DNA from: Achromobacter ruhlandii
GTDB taxonomy: Bacteria > Pseudomonadota > Gammaproteobacteria > Burkholderiales > Burkholderiaceae_B
Length of the DNA: 64,000 nt
Reading direction: 5' to 3'
Assembly: GCF_902859695.1 (NCBI RefSeq)
Contig: NZ_CADIJL010000008.1
Coordinates: 162,339-226,338 of the forward strand
The translations under genes and the position numbers were made by a program. The notes beneath the pieces were generated by a model. The model had not been told where the DNA came from. It did no database searches and saw only the letters and a list, made by a program, of their open reading frames with translations. The number at the start of each line of letters is the position of its first letter. The stretch's first letter is position 1. Positions 25,137-37,400 of this stretch are shown here, in pieces.

Positions 25137-25652
25137 TCAGGCGGCCGAGCGCGTTGATTTTCCGCTGGGCGAGGCCTGGGCTTCAGTGGATGCGGGTAAC
25201 GGGTCGGCCGCAGGCTGGGCCGCCTGTTGCTCGAAGGCCGTGTGTGCCGCCGTGAACTCGGTTTCCCGAGCCAGGCGGCGCACTTGGGCGACGGCGGGCT
25301 CCTTGACCATTTCGGGCAGGCATTCGACGGCGATGTCGCTGCCGTGCCGCAGACCCTTCTGCAGACTGTGCAGCGGCCGGACGAACAGGCCGTGGCACAG
25401 CCAGCGGACAAACTGACCGATCCGCTTGTTGCGTGCCTGGCGGGCTTTGTGCCGACGCAGGGATTCCTTACAGCACAGATACAACGCCAGATGGGTGCGC
25501 TTCATTTCGGGATCGGACTCGAGCTGGGCCATGACTTCCGTCGCGATGGCCGGATCACGGCCGACGCGCTGGTAGAAGCCGACCCAGGCACGCTCTTCCT
25601 CGGACTCGATACCGGAGCGCCGGGGGCGAGGACGGGGTTTCTCAAGGGACAT
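25137..25652 (-). CDS. Conserved basic element protein
   Basis: 171 residues, Arg/Lys-rich at both ends. The central part is ALYLCCKESLRRHKARQARN and VRWLCHGLFVRPLHSLQKG, with a low-complexity Ala/Pro tail. No family named. Preceded by leader C. Probably a DNA-associated accessory protein, but composition is the only support. Confidence 0.5.
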   Translation of the reverse strand: MSLEKPRPRPRRSGIESEEERAWVGFYQRVGRDPAIATEVMAQLESDPEMKRTHLALYLCCKESLRRHKARQARNKRIGQFVRWLCHGLFVRPLHSLQKGLRHGSDIAVECLPEMVKEPAVAQVRRLARETEFTAAHTAFEQQAAQPAADPLPASTEAQASPSGKSTRSAA

Positions 25653-25717
25653 GATGTTTCTCCAAAGACGAATAGAGGGAACACCCGTCCCTGGTCGGGG
25701 AGGCGGTGGACTCCCCG
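25653..25717 (-). promoter_or_regulatory. Two-hairpin 5' leader C
   Basis: Proximal RNA stem GGUGUU with AACAUC (arms 25680-25685 and 25653-25658) abuts the ATG. One pair is G-U, so it forms in minus-strand RNA but not on the other strand. Distal stem CGGGGAG/CTCCCCG (25696-25702 with 25711-25717). Confidence 0.6.
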
Positions 25718-25779
25718 GGGTTGCACGGACATGCGGCGCTGCTAAGCTGAACGCTCACAGGTCAAGAGGTGCCCACACC

Positions 25780-26010
25780 ATGCTGCGTGCAGGCGATGCG
25801 CTACGGTTCACGCCCGACGAAATCGAGGACTTCCGAAAACTCGGTCTCGACTTCGACGGGGCGCGAACACAGGATGACATCGACCAGGCATTGGCCCGAT
25901 GGGCCGATACGCTGAACGATGAACGTCCCGATCTGCTGGAAAAGATCGCTGCGGCAATGGCGAAGGCCAGGGGCATCCCGCTACCCGCGCGCTTGACGCG
26001 GATACGTTGA
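25780..26010 (+). CDS. Small conserved element protein
   Basis: 76 residues, acidic N-terminal half (LRFTPDEIEDFRKLGLDFDG), helical C-terminal half (LLEKIAAAMAKARGI). Similar in layout to the protein at 23529. Start at the ATG at 25780. The 3' end overlaps the convergent gene at 25981 by 30 bp. Confidence 0.5.
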   Translation: MLRAGDALRFTPDEIEDFRKLGLDFDGARTQDDIDQALARWADTLNDERPDLLEKIAAAMAKARGIPLPARLTRIR

Positions 26011-26205
26011 TGCGGCGTGCCTGCCGTTGTCCTCGGCAATCTTCATCCAGCGGTCGGCGATCCGGTCCAGGTAGACCAGATCGTCGGCTTCGATCTCGCC
26101 CGACTCTCGCAAGCGGGCGATCACCTCCTTGACCAGGGACGGATCGTCCTTGGCCAGTTGGATCACAGTGGCGGCAATGCGCCGGCGGTAGAGGCTGATC
26201 GGCAT
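25981..26205 (-). CDS. Small element protein
   Basis: 74 residues (LYRRRIAATVIQLAKDDPSL, KEVIARLRESGEIEADDLVY). No family recognised. Its ATG at 26205 lies 2 bp after the stop of the 57-residue gene upstream, suggesting coupled translation. Confidence 0.45.
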   Translation of the reverse strand: MPISLYRRRIAATVIQLAKDDPSLVKEVIARLRESGEIEADDLVYLDRIADRWMKIAEDNGRHAASTYPRQARG

Positions 26206-26207
26206 GA

Positions 26208-26381
26208 TCAGGCTCCTGCCGCGCGGTACTCGGAAGCGCCGCCAGACCGTCCGGGGACGGTAGGCCTCGGTTTCAACAACGCCGGCACAATCGGCATGCG
26301 CAGGGACGGTCGGGCGTACCCGGAACCACCCAGCAGCACGGCGACCGGGCGCGACTCTCTCGTCGCAGGGATTGCGAACAT
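26208..26381 (-). CDS. Very small element protein with leader D
   Basis: 57 residues (FAIPATRESRPVAVLLGGSG, then basic). No domain recognised. It is credible as a gene because a GAAGGAG site, the conserved two-hairpin leader and the upstream motif all point to the ATG at 26381, and the next gene follows at once. Confidence 0.45.
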   Translation of the reverse strand: MFAIPATRESRPVAVLLGGSGYARPSLRMPIVPALLKPRPTVPGRSGGASEYRAAGA

Positions 26382-26451
26382 GGTGTTCTCCTTCAGGAAT
26401 GAAAGGGAACACCGATCCCTGGCGGGGAACTTGGGGTTCCCCGTTCGGGAT
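26382..26451 (-). promoter_or_regulatory. Two-hairpin 5' leader D
   Basis: Proximal stem GGTGTTC (26382-26388) with GAACACC (26407-26413), perfect 7 bp and touching the ATG, loop containing GAAGGA. Distal stem CGGGGAAC (26423-26430) with GTTCCCCG (26436-26443), clamped by ATCCC/GGGAT (26415-26419 and 26447-26451). Confidence 0.7.
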
Positions 26452-26657
26452 GCTCCGCCGTGGACGGCAGAGCGGCTCAGCGACGCGCCAGGCGGCACGT
26501 GCAGGATGGAGGCCCACGGCTCTTTGCGAACGGGGCCTTCGCTCGATGCCGATTGACCCGAAGATCGCGCGGCAGGACACAGTGTTCAGCCGGGCGGCTG
26601 AACCAGACACTCGGCCAGGGACATGGCCGGACCCGACCGAAGTCGGGGATTCAAGAG

Positions 26658-26678
26658 GCAGGTAACGACTGCGACGCC
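26658..26678 (-). promoter_or_regulatory. Repeated 21-bp upstream motif, copy 2
   Basis: Core GGTAACGACTGCGACGCC, followed by CCAGC-GAG-GCTGG. It lies about 206 bp upstream of leader D, nearly the same spacing as copy 3 to leader E. From here to the NrdR sites at 26969 I see no gene. Confidence 0.6.
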
Positions 26679-26968
26679 AGCGAGGCTGGACTTCAGGGTG
26701 GCCGAGGCCGCCGATGAAGGCTGTGTAGACACGATGTCCACAGAAAGCCCTTGCAGTATCGCGCTGGACTTATCCGGGATTCAAGACAGCGGTTTTGTTT
26801 GCCACACGCAAGCGTCGGGAATTCCGAGCTTCTTGGCGGGGTGCGAGCTTTGTGCGGGTAATGTGCCTTACCCACGGCGAGGCATGTGCGTGCCATCCAG
26901 ATGGCACTAAACCGATGGTGGCAACGACCGGGAAAACAGAAAAGCGCTGATGGGTTTGCGCACCACGA

Positions 26969-27015
26969 CCACTACAGGTAGTGGCATCAAGTCATCGAAA
27001 CACCGTATATAGTAT
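26969..27015 (+). promoter_or_regulatory. Tandem NrdR boxes
   Basis: CCACTACAGGTAGTGG (26969-26984) and ACACCGTATATAGTAT (27000-27015) match the NrdR consensus ACACTATATATAGTGT at 11 and 13 of 16 positions by hand. The spacer is 15 bp, centres 31 bp apart, the usual spacing for NrdR, the ATP/dATP-sensing repressor of reductase genes. They sit just upstream of the promoter. Confidence 0.65.
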
Positions 27016-27025
27016 ATTTGCCTCC

Positions 27026-27055
27026 TTGACACCCCGAGTCTGTTAAGCCTAGACT
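27026..27055 (+). promoter_or_regulatory. Sigma-70 promoter of the nrd operon
   Basis: TTGACA (27026-27031), 18-bp spacer, TAGACT (27050-27055). It lies between the NrdR boxes and the riboswitch, so the transcript would begin just ahead of the aptamer. Confidence 0.55.
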
Positions 27056-27056
27056 C

Positions 27057-27240
27057 GATGCCGTTGATGGTTCCCTTCCGGGGATTAAAACGGGAATCCG
27101 GTGCCGGACCGCAAGGTCTGAATTCCGGGGCTGCCCCCGCAACTGTAATCGGCGAGCGCTTCGCCAACACATGCCACTGGATGCGTCCGGGAAGGTAGGT
27201 GAAGCGCGTTGAACCGAGAGCCAGGAGACCTGCCGCAACG
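27057..27240 (+). ncRNA. Cobalamin (AdoCbl) riboswitch
   Basis: The conserved blocks occur in order: GATGGTTCCC, AAAACGGGAATCCGGTGC, GGGGCTGCCCCCGCAACTGT, GCCACTGG, GGGAAGGTAGG and the B12-box-like GAGCCAGGAGACCTGCC. This is the cobalamin-element aptamer. It leads into class Ia and III reductase genes, which do not need B12, so B12 binding should turn them off when the cell can use a B12-dependent class II enzyme. About 175 nt follow before nrdA, enough for an expression platform. Confidence 0.95.
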
Positions 27241-27416
27241 AACTTTCTTTCATGGTTTTGGGGCGGGGTGTCCCTGACGAGAGGTTTATTGCGTGTTCAT
27301 TTGCCGTTTGCCTGCTGTGCTAATCCGGTCTCGGGATATTTTCCCCCGGCTGGCTGGCGTTGGCCTGCGTCCGGCCCACGCTCTCGGTTCTCCGCCCCCC
27401 GATACGGAGAATCGCC

Positions 27417-30181
<2,765 letters not shown>

Positions 30182-30185
<4 letters not shown>

Positions 30186-32233
30186 GTACCAACGAACTGC
30201 AAGCGACCGTATCGGAAGCGATACCCCTGGTTTCCCCGTCGCTGCCGCGTCGCATCCTGCGTCGTGACGGTTCCGATGTCCCTTTCGAGGTCGAGCGCAT
30301 CGCTTCGGCATTGGCTCGCGCCGGTGCCGCCAGCAGTGAATTCGATGTGGCCGAGGCGCAGTTGCTGACGGCTCGGGTGCTCAAGGTGATTCGCCACCGC
30401 TATGCCGATTCGGCGCCCACGGTCGAGCAGGTGCAGGACATCGTCGAACAGACGCTGGTCGACGCCAACCACCTGAGGACCTTCCGCGCTTACGTTGCCT
30501 ACCGCGACCAGCACCACCGGCTACGCGAGGATCGCCGCACGCTGGTGGACGTCGCGGCCGCCATCGACGAGTACGTGGATCGCGCTGACTGGCGTGTGCG
30601 GGCCAACGCCAACCAGGGGTATTCGCTGGGCGGATTGATCCTCAACGTGTCGGGCAAGGTGGTCGCCAACTACTGGCTGTCGCATGTCTATCCGCCGGAG
30701 ATCGGCCAGGCGCACCGCGATGCCGACATCCACATCCACGACCTCGACATGCTCTCCGGCTATTGCGCCGGCTGGTCGCTGCGCCAGGTGCTGTTCGAGG
30801 GGTTCAACGGCGTGCCCGGCAAGCCCGAGGCCGATCCGCCCAAGCACTTCTCCAGCGCCCTCGGCCAGATGGTCAATTTCCTCGGCACGCTGCAGAACGA
30901 ATGGGCCGGAGCCCAGGCGTTCAGCTCCTTCGACACCTACTTGGCGCCTTTCGTCCGCAAGGACGGCCTCGGCTACGACGCCGTGCGCCAGGGCATGCAG
31001 GAATTCGTCTACAACCTCAACGTACCTTCGCGCTGGGGTACCCAGACGCCGTTTACCAACCTGACCTTCGACTGGGTCTGCCCGGAAGACCTGCGCGACC
31101 AGGTGCCGGTCATCGGCGGCGCGGAAATGCCTTTCGCCTACGGTGAGCTACAAGCCGAGATGGACCTCATCAACCGGGCCTACATCGAGGTCATGAGCGC
31201 AGGCGACCGACGGGGCAGGGCCTTCACCTTCCCGATTCCGACCTACAACATCACCGAGGATTTCCCGTGGGAGTCGGACAACGCCGAGCGCCTGTTCGCC
31301 ATGACTGCCAAGTACGGCCTGCCTTACTTCCAGAATTTCCTCAACTCGGACATGAAGCCGAACCATGTCCGTTCGATGTGCTGTCGCCTGCAACTCGATC
31401 TGCGCGAGTTGCTCAAGCGCGGTAACGGTCTCTTCGGCTCGGCCGAGCAGACCGGATCGATCGGCGTCGTGACCATCAACTGCGCTCGTCTCGGCCATTT
31501 GCATGCCGGCGACGAGGCGGCGCTGATGGCCTGCGTCGACCGTCTCGCCGACATGGCGCGTGACAGCCTGGAAATCAAGCGCAAGGTCGTGCAGCGGCTG
31601 ATGGATGACGGCCTCTTTCCTTACACCCGGCGCTATCTTGGAACGCTGCGCAACCATTTCTCGACCATCGGGGTGAACGGCATCAACGAGATGGTGCGCA
31701 ACTTCACCGCCGGCGCCGCCGACATCACCAGCCCCGAGGGTCACGTGCTCGCGCTGCGCCTCCTCGACCGCTTGCGCGACCGGATGCGCGACTATCAGGA
31801 AGAAACCGGCAATCTCTACAACCTGGAGGCAACGCCAGCCGAAGGCACCACCTACCGTTTCGCCAAGGAGGACCGCAAGCGCTGGCCCGACATCCTGCAG
31901 GCCGGAACGGCGGACAAGCCGTATTACACCAATTCGTCGCAGTTGCCGGTCGGCTTTACCGACGACCCTTTCGAGGCGCTGATGCGGCAGGACGAATTGC
32001 AGACGCGCTACACCGGCGGCACCGTGCTGCATCTCTACATGCGCGAACGCATCTCGACCCCGGCCGCCTGCCGGCAACTGGTGCGCACGGCGCTGTCGCG
32101 TTTCCGGCTGCCCTACATCACGATCACACCAACCTTCTCGATCTGTCCAAAACATGGCTACCTGGCCGGCGAGCACGAGTTCTGCCCGAAATGCGATGAC
32201 GAAATCCTCGCCCGGCGCGGCCACGCCCATTAA
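30182..32233 (+). CDS. nrdD: Class III anaerobic ribonucleotide reductase, catalytic part without Gly-radical domain
   Basis: 683 residues: ATP-cone (RRILRRDGSDVPFEVERIAS), then the NrdD core (YWLSHVYPPEIGQAHRDADI, HIHDLDMLSGYCAGWSLRQ, PTYNITEDFPWE) and the zinc site SICPKHGYLAGEHEFCPKC near the C-terminus. It stops shortly after that site, where other NrdD proteins continue into the glycyl-radical loop. The missing loop is encoded by the next small gene, which has its own start, so the enzyme is split. It makes deoxyribonucleotides without oxygen and needs NrdG. Confidence 0.9.
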
Positions 32234-32258
32234 TACCCCCATGCGAAAGGAAGAAACC

Positions 32259-32438
32259 ATGTCTGAAACGAAATCTCAAGCACTCCTGAACGACTCCGAA
32301 CGCCAGCGCTGCGAGGTATGGACCCGCGTCATGGGCTACCACCGGCCGGTTTCCGAGTTCAACCCGGGCAAACAGAGCGAGCACGGCGAACGACGGCACT
32401 TCGCCGAACCATGCCAGGCATCGGCCGCTTGTGGCTGA
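32259..32438 (+). CDS. Detached glycyl-radical domain of NrdD
   Basis: A 59-residue protein with CEVWTRVMGYHRPVSEFNPG and KQSEHGERRHF, the C-terminal glycyl-radical segment of class III reductases (R-V-x-G-Y). The Gly of RVMGY would carry the radical installed by NrdG. It has its own AAAGGAAG ribosome site, 25 bp after the nrdD stop, and overlaps nrdG by 8 bp. A separate start and a short Ser/Lys/Asn linker argue for a real split gene, as in the stand-alone glycyl-radical protein GrcA. Confidence 0.85.
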   Translation: MSETKSQALLNDSERQRCEVWTRVMGYHRPVSEFNPGKQSEHGERRHFAEPCQASAACG

Positions 32439-33102
32439 CAGGAAAACCCTGGTGGTGGGCGGGCTGACGCCATTCACCACCATCGACTTCCCCGGCCGGC
32501 TGGCCGCCGTCGTCTTCTGCCAGGGGTGCCCATGGCGCTGCGGCTATTGCCATAACCCGCACCTGCATTCGCCGCAGGGCCGGGAAAGGCCCTGGAGCCA
32601 TGTGCTCGACTGGCTGGAGCCCCGGCGGGGCCTGCTCGACGGCGTCGTTTTCAGCGGTGGCGAACCGCTGCTGCAACGCGGCCTCGCCGCCGCTCTCGGC
32701 GAAGTTCGGGCGCGAGGCTTTGCCACCGCGCTGCATACCGCCGGCATCTACCCGCAGCGTCTGGCTACCGTACTGCCGACACTCGACTGGGTGGGTTTCG
32801 ACGTCAAGGGGCCGTTCGACGATTACCGCCGCATCACCGGTGCCGGCGCCGGAGAAACGGCGCTTGCTGCGCTGGATGTTCTGCTCGATGCGGGGACGGA
32901 CCACGAAATACGCTGCACCGTGGATACCGGGCTGCTGGATGTCGACGCCATTGCCCGGCTGGCACGCCAACTGGCGGCTCGGGGCGTCTCCCGGCTCGTT
33001 CTGCAGCCTTGCCGCCGTAATGGGCAGCCGGCACAACTGCCCGACGCACTGCTCGACGCAGCGGCGGCCTATCTGCCGCAGATCGAGATACGCAACGTCT
33101 GA
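32431..33102 (+). CDS. nrdG: Anaerobic reductase activase (radical SAM)
   Basis: A 223-residue radical-SAM enzyme with CQGCPWRCGYCHN (CxxxCxxC for the 4Fe-4S cluster), VVFSGGEPLLQ for SAM binding, and GFDVKGPFDDY. It should make the glycyl radical on the small protein just upstream. The start is the GTG at 32431, inside the end of that gene, so the two are translationally coupled. Confidence 0.9.
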   Translation: MADRKTLVVGGLTPFTTIDFPGRLAAVVFCQGCPWRCGYCHNPHLHSPQGRERPWSHVLDWLEPRRGLLDGVVFSGGEPLLQRGLAAALGEVRARGFATALHTAGIYPQRLATVLPTLDWVGFDVKGPFDDYRRITGAGAGETALAALDVLLDAGTDHEIRCTVDTGLLDVDAIARLARQLAARGVSRLVLQPCRRNGQPAQLPDALLDAAAAYLPQIEIRNV

Positions 33103-33143
33103 ACGCAGCCGGCCTGATCAATTTTTACCGAAGGAACACATAA

Positions 33144-34313
33144 ATGAATGCACCATTCACCGGCGCCCTGTTGAACGACTGGGACCTGCCATCTGCCGCG
33201 CCGCAGGCGAATGCTACGGTCGACCCCGAAAAACAGGCAAAAACCACCGTCGACCATTCGCTTCAGGCGAAGCTCCCGGCGGACGGCGTGCCAACCAAGT
33301 CGGCCTATCTCGCCCCGATCAATGCCGCCGACAAGCGCATCGTCAACGGCAAGGCAGACATCAACCAGCTCGCCCCGTTCAAGTACCCGTGGGCCTGGGA
33401 GTTCTTCCTGAAGGCCAACCGCAACCACTGGACGCCGCTGGAAATCGGCATGGCGCAGGACGTGCACGACTACCACCACAAGCTGACAGGCGCCGAGCGC
33501 CACGTCTTCGAGAACGTGCTGGCCTACCTGACGACCTCCGACATCCTGGCCATGCGCAACATCGGCCTGGCCGTCATGGAAAAGATGAGCGCCCCGGAAC
33601 TGCAGATCTACCAGGCCCGCCAGGTCTACGAGGAAGCGCTGCACACCTGGACCTACCAGCACTGCATCGAAAGCCTCGGCCTCGACCAGCAGGAAATCTA
33701 CAACCGCTACCGCGTCGTGCCGGAAATCCACGGCAAGATCGCGCTGGCCAACCGCCGCCTGGAGCGGGTCATGCGCGCCGATTTCGACCTCGAAGACCGC
33801 GCCAACCTGCACGAATTCGCGCTCTCCTACTTCTTCTTCGCGGTGATTTTCGAAGGCTGCTGGTTCTACAACGGCTTCACCCCCGTCTTCGCGCTGCAAC
33901 GGCGCGGCCTGATGAAAGGTGCCGCCGAGCAGCTGCAGTACATCATGCGCGACGAGGTGCTGCACTGCGCCTTCGGCATCCGCGTCATCCGCGAACTGAT
34001 GATCGAGGAAAACCTGAGCCTCGACCCGGCCGCCCTGCGCACACTGTGGGACGAAGCAGAAGCGGCCGAAACCGCCTACGCCGGCTACATCCTGAAGGAG
34101 CCCATCCTCGGCTACAACGCCGAAATGCACGTCGCCCAGTTCCGCTTCATCGCCAACCGGCGAGCCCGCCAGGTCGGCGTCGCCGAGCCTTTCCCCGGCG
34201 CCGAGAACGTCCTGCCCTGGCTCGACGAACAGGCCAACCTGCGTAAGGAGAAAAACTTCTTCGAAACGCGGGTCACCGAGTACCAGACGGGTGGCGCACT
34301 GGCCTGGGAGTGA
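33144..34313 (+). CDS. nrdB: Class Ia ribonucleotide reductase, small subunit
   Basis: A 389-residue ferritin-like subunit that houses the di-metal site and tyrosyl radical for NrdA. Candidate ligands: the Asp in MAQDVHDYHHKL, Glu/His in YEEALHTWTYQHC (with the Tyr seven residues after the Glu as the radical site), the Glu in FAVIFEGCWFYNGF, and Glu/His in MRDEVLHCAFG. A basic N-terminal extension of ~55 residues is unusual. The C-terminus YQTGGALAWE fits the NrdA-docking tail. Last gene of the operon. Confidence 0.92.
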   Translation: MNAPFTGALLNDWDLPSAAPQANATVDPEKQAKTTVDHSLQAKLPADGVPTKSAYLAPINAADKRIVNGKADINQLAPFKYPWAWEFFLKANRNHWTPLEIGMAQDVHDYHHKLTGAERHVFENVLAYLTTSDILAMRNIGLAVMEKMSAPELQIYQARQVYEEALHTWTYQHCIESLGLDQQEIYNRYRVVPEIHGKIALANRRLERVMRADFDLEDRANLHEFALSYFFFAVIFEGCWFYNGFTPVFALQRRGLMKGAAEQLQYIMRDEVLHCAFGIRVIRELMIEENLSLDPAALRTLWDEAEAAETAYAGYILKEPILGYNAEMHVAQFRFIANRRARQVGVAEPFPGAENVLPWLDEQANLRKEKNFFETRVTEYQTGGALAWE

Positions 34314-34364
34314 ATCCCACGTCCAAGCGGCTTGAGTAGTAGCGTCGGTTTCGCCCAAGAAAAT

Positions 34365-34390
34365 CCCCCACAGCCTTTCGGCCATGGGGG
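34365..34390. terminator. Bidirectional terminator after nrdB
   Basis: CCCCCA (34365-34370) pairs with TGGGGG (34385-34390) around an inner CC-TTTC-GG, between the convergent nrdB and methylase-helicase genes. Confidence 0.5.
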
Positions 34391-34400
34391 TGAAATCAAC

Positions 34401-37400
34401 TCAAGCGGCCTGTCGTACCTCGTCGCCGTCGACCTTCGCGCTACCGGCTTCGTCCTTGTCCAGGTCGAGTTGCCTGAGCAACTCGCGTTGCCGGACCAGC
34501 AGGTTGGTCAGTCGGCCTTCATGCTCGAAGGACCGGGCCAGTTCCAGCCGGAGGTCTTCCAGCCGCTTGCGGCGGGTTTCCAACTGGATCTCGGCGTCGG
34601 CGTGATGCTTGCCCACCGATTCCAGCGCACCCAGCAAGGCGGCCACCAGGGCCGGACCCGTTTGATAAGGTTCGGCGTTGTACAGGCAGTGTCCCGCCAG
34701 GTACAGGCTGGGCGTCTGGTCGCCACGTGCCGCGAGGATGCCCAGGTCGAAGCCGCCAAACCGGCCGACGATCCGTTCGATCATCCGGCTGGCCGTGCGC
34801 ACCTCTTCCTTGGCCGTCCTCACCAACCCGCGCAGTGCTTCGCCGACCGCATCGGGGCCCGCGATCTGGCGCCCCGCCAATTCCATGGCGATGCCCTGCA
34901 GGGTCTGCGGCACGATCCGGGCCGCGTCCTTCGCGTAAAGTGCGACTTTCTTCTCCAGCGCCTCGATCATCATCGGCAGTCGGCCCACTTCGCTTTCGTT
35001 GGCATAGCGCTGGTTGCGCCACACCGAGAACAGCGTCGAGAGCTTGGCCACCTCCGCGTCCACGCCGGCTTTCTCGATCACCAGCGGATTGCCTGACGCC
35101 AAGGCTTTCACCTCGGCATAGGACAGCGCCGCCAGTTCGACATCCTCCAGCGACCGAATGCCCTGGTCGCCCTTCATCACCTGGGCGATGAAGCGCGCCT
35201 TGGTCTCCAGCGTTTGCCACATGTAACTGTCAAAACTGCCTTCCGTGACATACCGGAAGACTTCCACTTCCTCACACTCATTGCCCTGGCGCAGGATGCG
35301 CCCCTCGCGCTGCTCGACGTCACAGGGACGCCAGGGCGCATCGAGGTGATGCAGGGCCGTGAGACGCGTCTGCACGTTGGTGCCCACCCCCATCTTGGCG
35401 GTGGAGCCCAGCAGCACCCGGACCCGACCCTCGCGCACCGCCTTGAACAGCGTCGCCTTCTGGACATCGGTCTCGGCATCATGGACGAAGGCAATCTCCT
35501 TCTCGGGGATGCCCGTACCGATCAGCCGGTCCCGCAGGTCGTCATAGACGCTGAAGCTCTTGCCGCCCTTGGGGGACGACAAGTCACAGAACACCAACTG
35601 GGCGCCGCGAAAGTCCGCCGTGCGTTGCCAGATGGCATGGACCTCCCGCACGCAGGCGGCGACCTTGCCGTGCTCGTCGAAGCGCGCCGTGGGCGCCACC
35701 AGCCGGAAATCCAGCGCGGCCTTGCGGCCGTCGGTGGTGATCGCCAGCATGTTGTCTTCGTTCGGCTTGACGTCGCCGTTGCGGATGGCTTCCGCCCGCT
35801 GGACCAGCGTCTGCACGAAGGCCTTCAGCGACGGGCTCGCCGGGCAGGCGACGATGCGCGGCTTGCCGCCGCGCAGCTTCGGCACCGGCAGGTCCAGCAT
35901 CTCCGCCGTGCGGATGTCGGCCACTTCGCCGAACACCGCCATCAGCTCGGGCACGTTGATGAACCGGGCGAAGCGCGTGTGCATCCGATAGCCGCTGCCG
36001 TCCGGCGCGATCTCCAGCGCCGTGACGCTCTCGCCAAAGGTGGCGGCCCAGGCATCGAACTGCTGCAGCCCGAGCTCCTCCAGCCGGTTGGGCTGCAGGT
36101 AGCGCATCATGGTGTGGATCTCGGCCAGGGTGTTGGCCACCGGCGTCGCCGTCGCGAACACCACCCCCCGCTGCGCATGCCCATGGAGTTGCATCGTGTA
36201 GCGCGTCTTCAGGAACAAATCGAAGGCGCGCTCCGAACTGGTCAGCGGCAGGCCCGCCACCCGCGTCATCTTGGTGAACCGGTAGAGGTTCTTGTGCAGG
36301 TGGGCTTCGTCGACGAACAGGGCGTCGATGCCCAGCAACTCCCAGCTGAGCAAGTCGTCCTTCTTCTGGTCGGCCGACAGCTTTTCCAGCCGCACCGCCC
36401 AGTTCTTCTTCATCGCCTCGAGTTGCTTGATGATCCGGTTGGACCGGTCGTTGCTCTTCTCGGCGCGTACCGCCAACTCTATTTCATGAATGATCTCCTT
36501 GATGAATCGCTCGCTGAATCGCGGCGACATCCTGATGCGCTCGAAGCTCGAGTGCGTGATGACCACCGCGTCCCAATCGCCCGTGGCGATGCGCGACACC
36601 AGCTCGCGCCGGCGGTCGCCTTCCAGGTCCTCCTTGCTCGCCATCAGCACCGAGGCGTTCGGGTAGAGCCGGACGAATTCCGCCGTGTACTGGGCCAGCA
36701 TGTGGTTGGGGACCACATGGCAGGGCTTGCTCGCGAAACCCAGCCGGCGCAACTCCATGCTGGCGATGACGCATACCGCCGTCTTGCCCGCGCCGACCAC
36801 ATGGAACAGCCCGGTGTTGCCGGATTGCACGATGCGCCACACCGAATCCAGCTGGTGCGGATGCAGCACGAAGCAGCGGGAGAATCCCGGCAGCTTCAGG
36901 TGCGAGCCATCGAAGCGCCTCGGCCGCGTGGTGTTGAACAGGTCGTTGTAGATCCTGCACAGCTTCTCGCGCCGTTCGGTCTCTTCGAAGGCCCAGCCGG
37001 CGAACCGCTCCTTGATCAGGCCCAGCTTCTCCCGCGCCGCCAGCGTCTCGTCGGGATTGACGAAGTACTTGTCGGTCAGCGGATCGCGGTCGCGCACGGT
37101 CGGCACCTGCACATTGAGCGCGCACTGCACGAGCTCGATCGCGTTCATGCGCGAGGTGCCGAATTCCTGGGTCACCTTCACGTTCTGCCGCGCTTCCCAC
37201 TCGCCGTACTTCACCGACCAGGCGCCGGCTTCGGCCGAGTAGCCCACCTGGCAGTCCTTCAGTTCCAGGACCTGCTGGACGAACGCCTCAACGTCGAGGG
37301 CCGGAATCCACACCGCCCCCAGGCGCGGCTCGATGGCCGCCGGTGGCAGGTCTTCCGGTTGCACCTGTTCCAGCGCGTCGATGTTGCGCTGGTAGGTACT

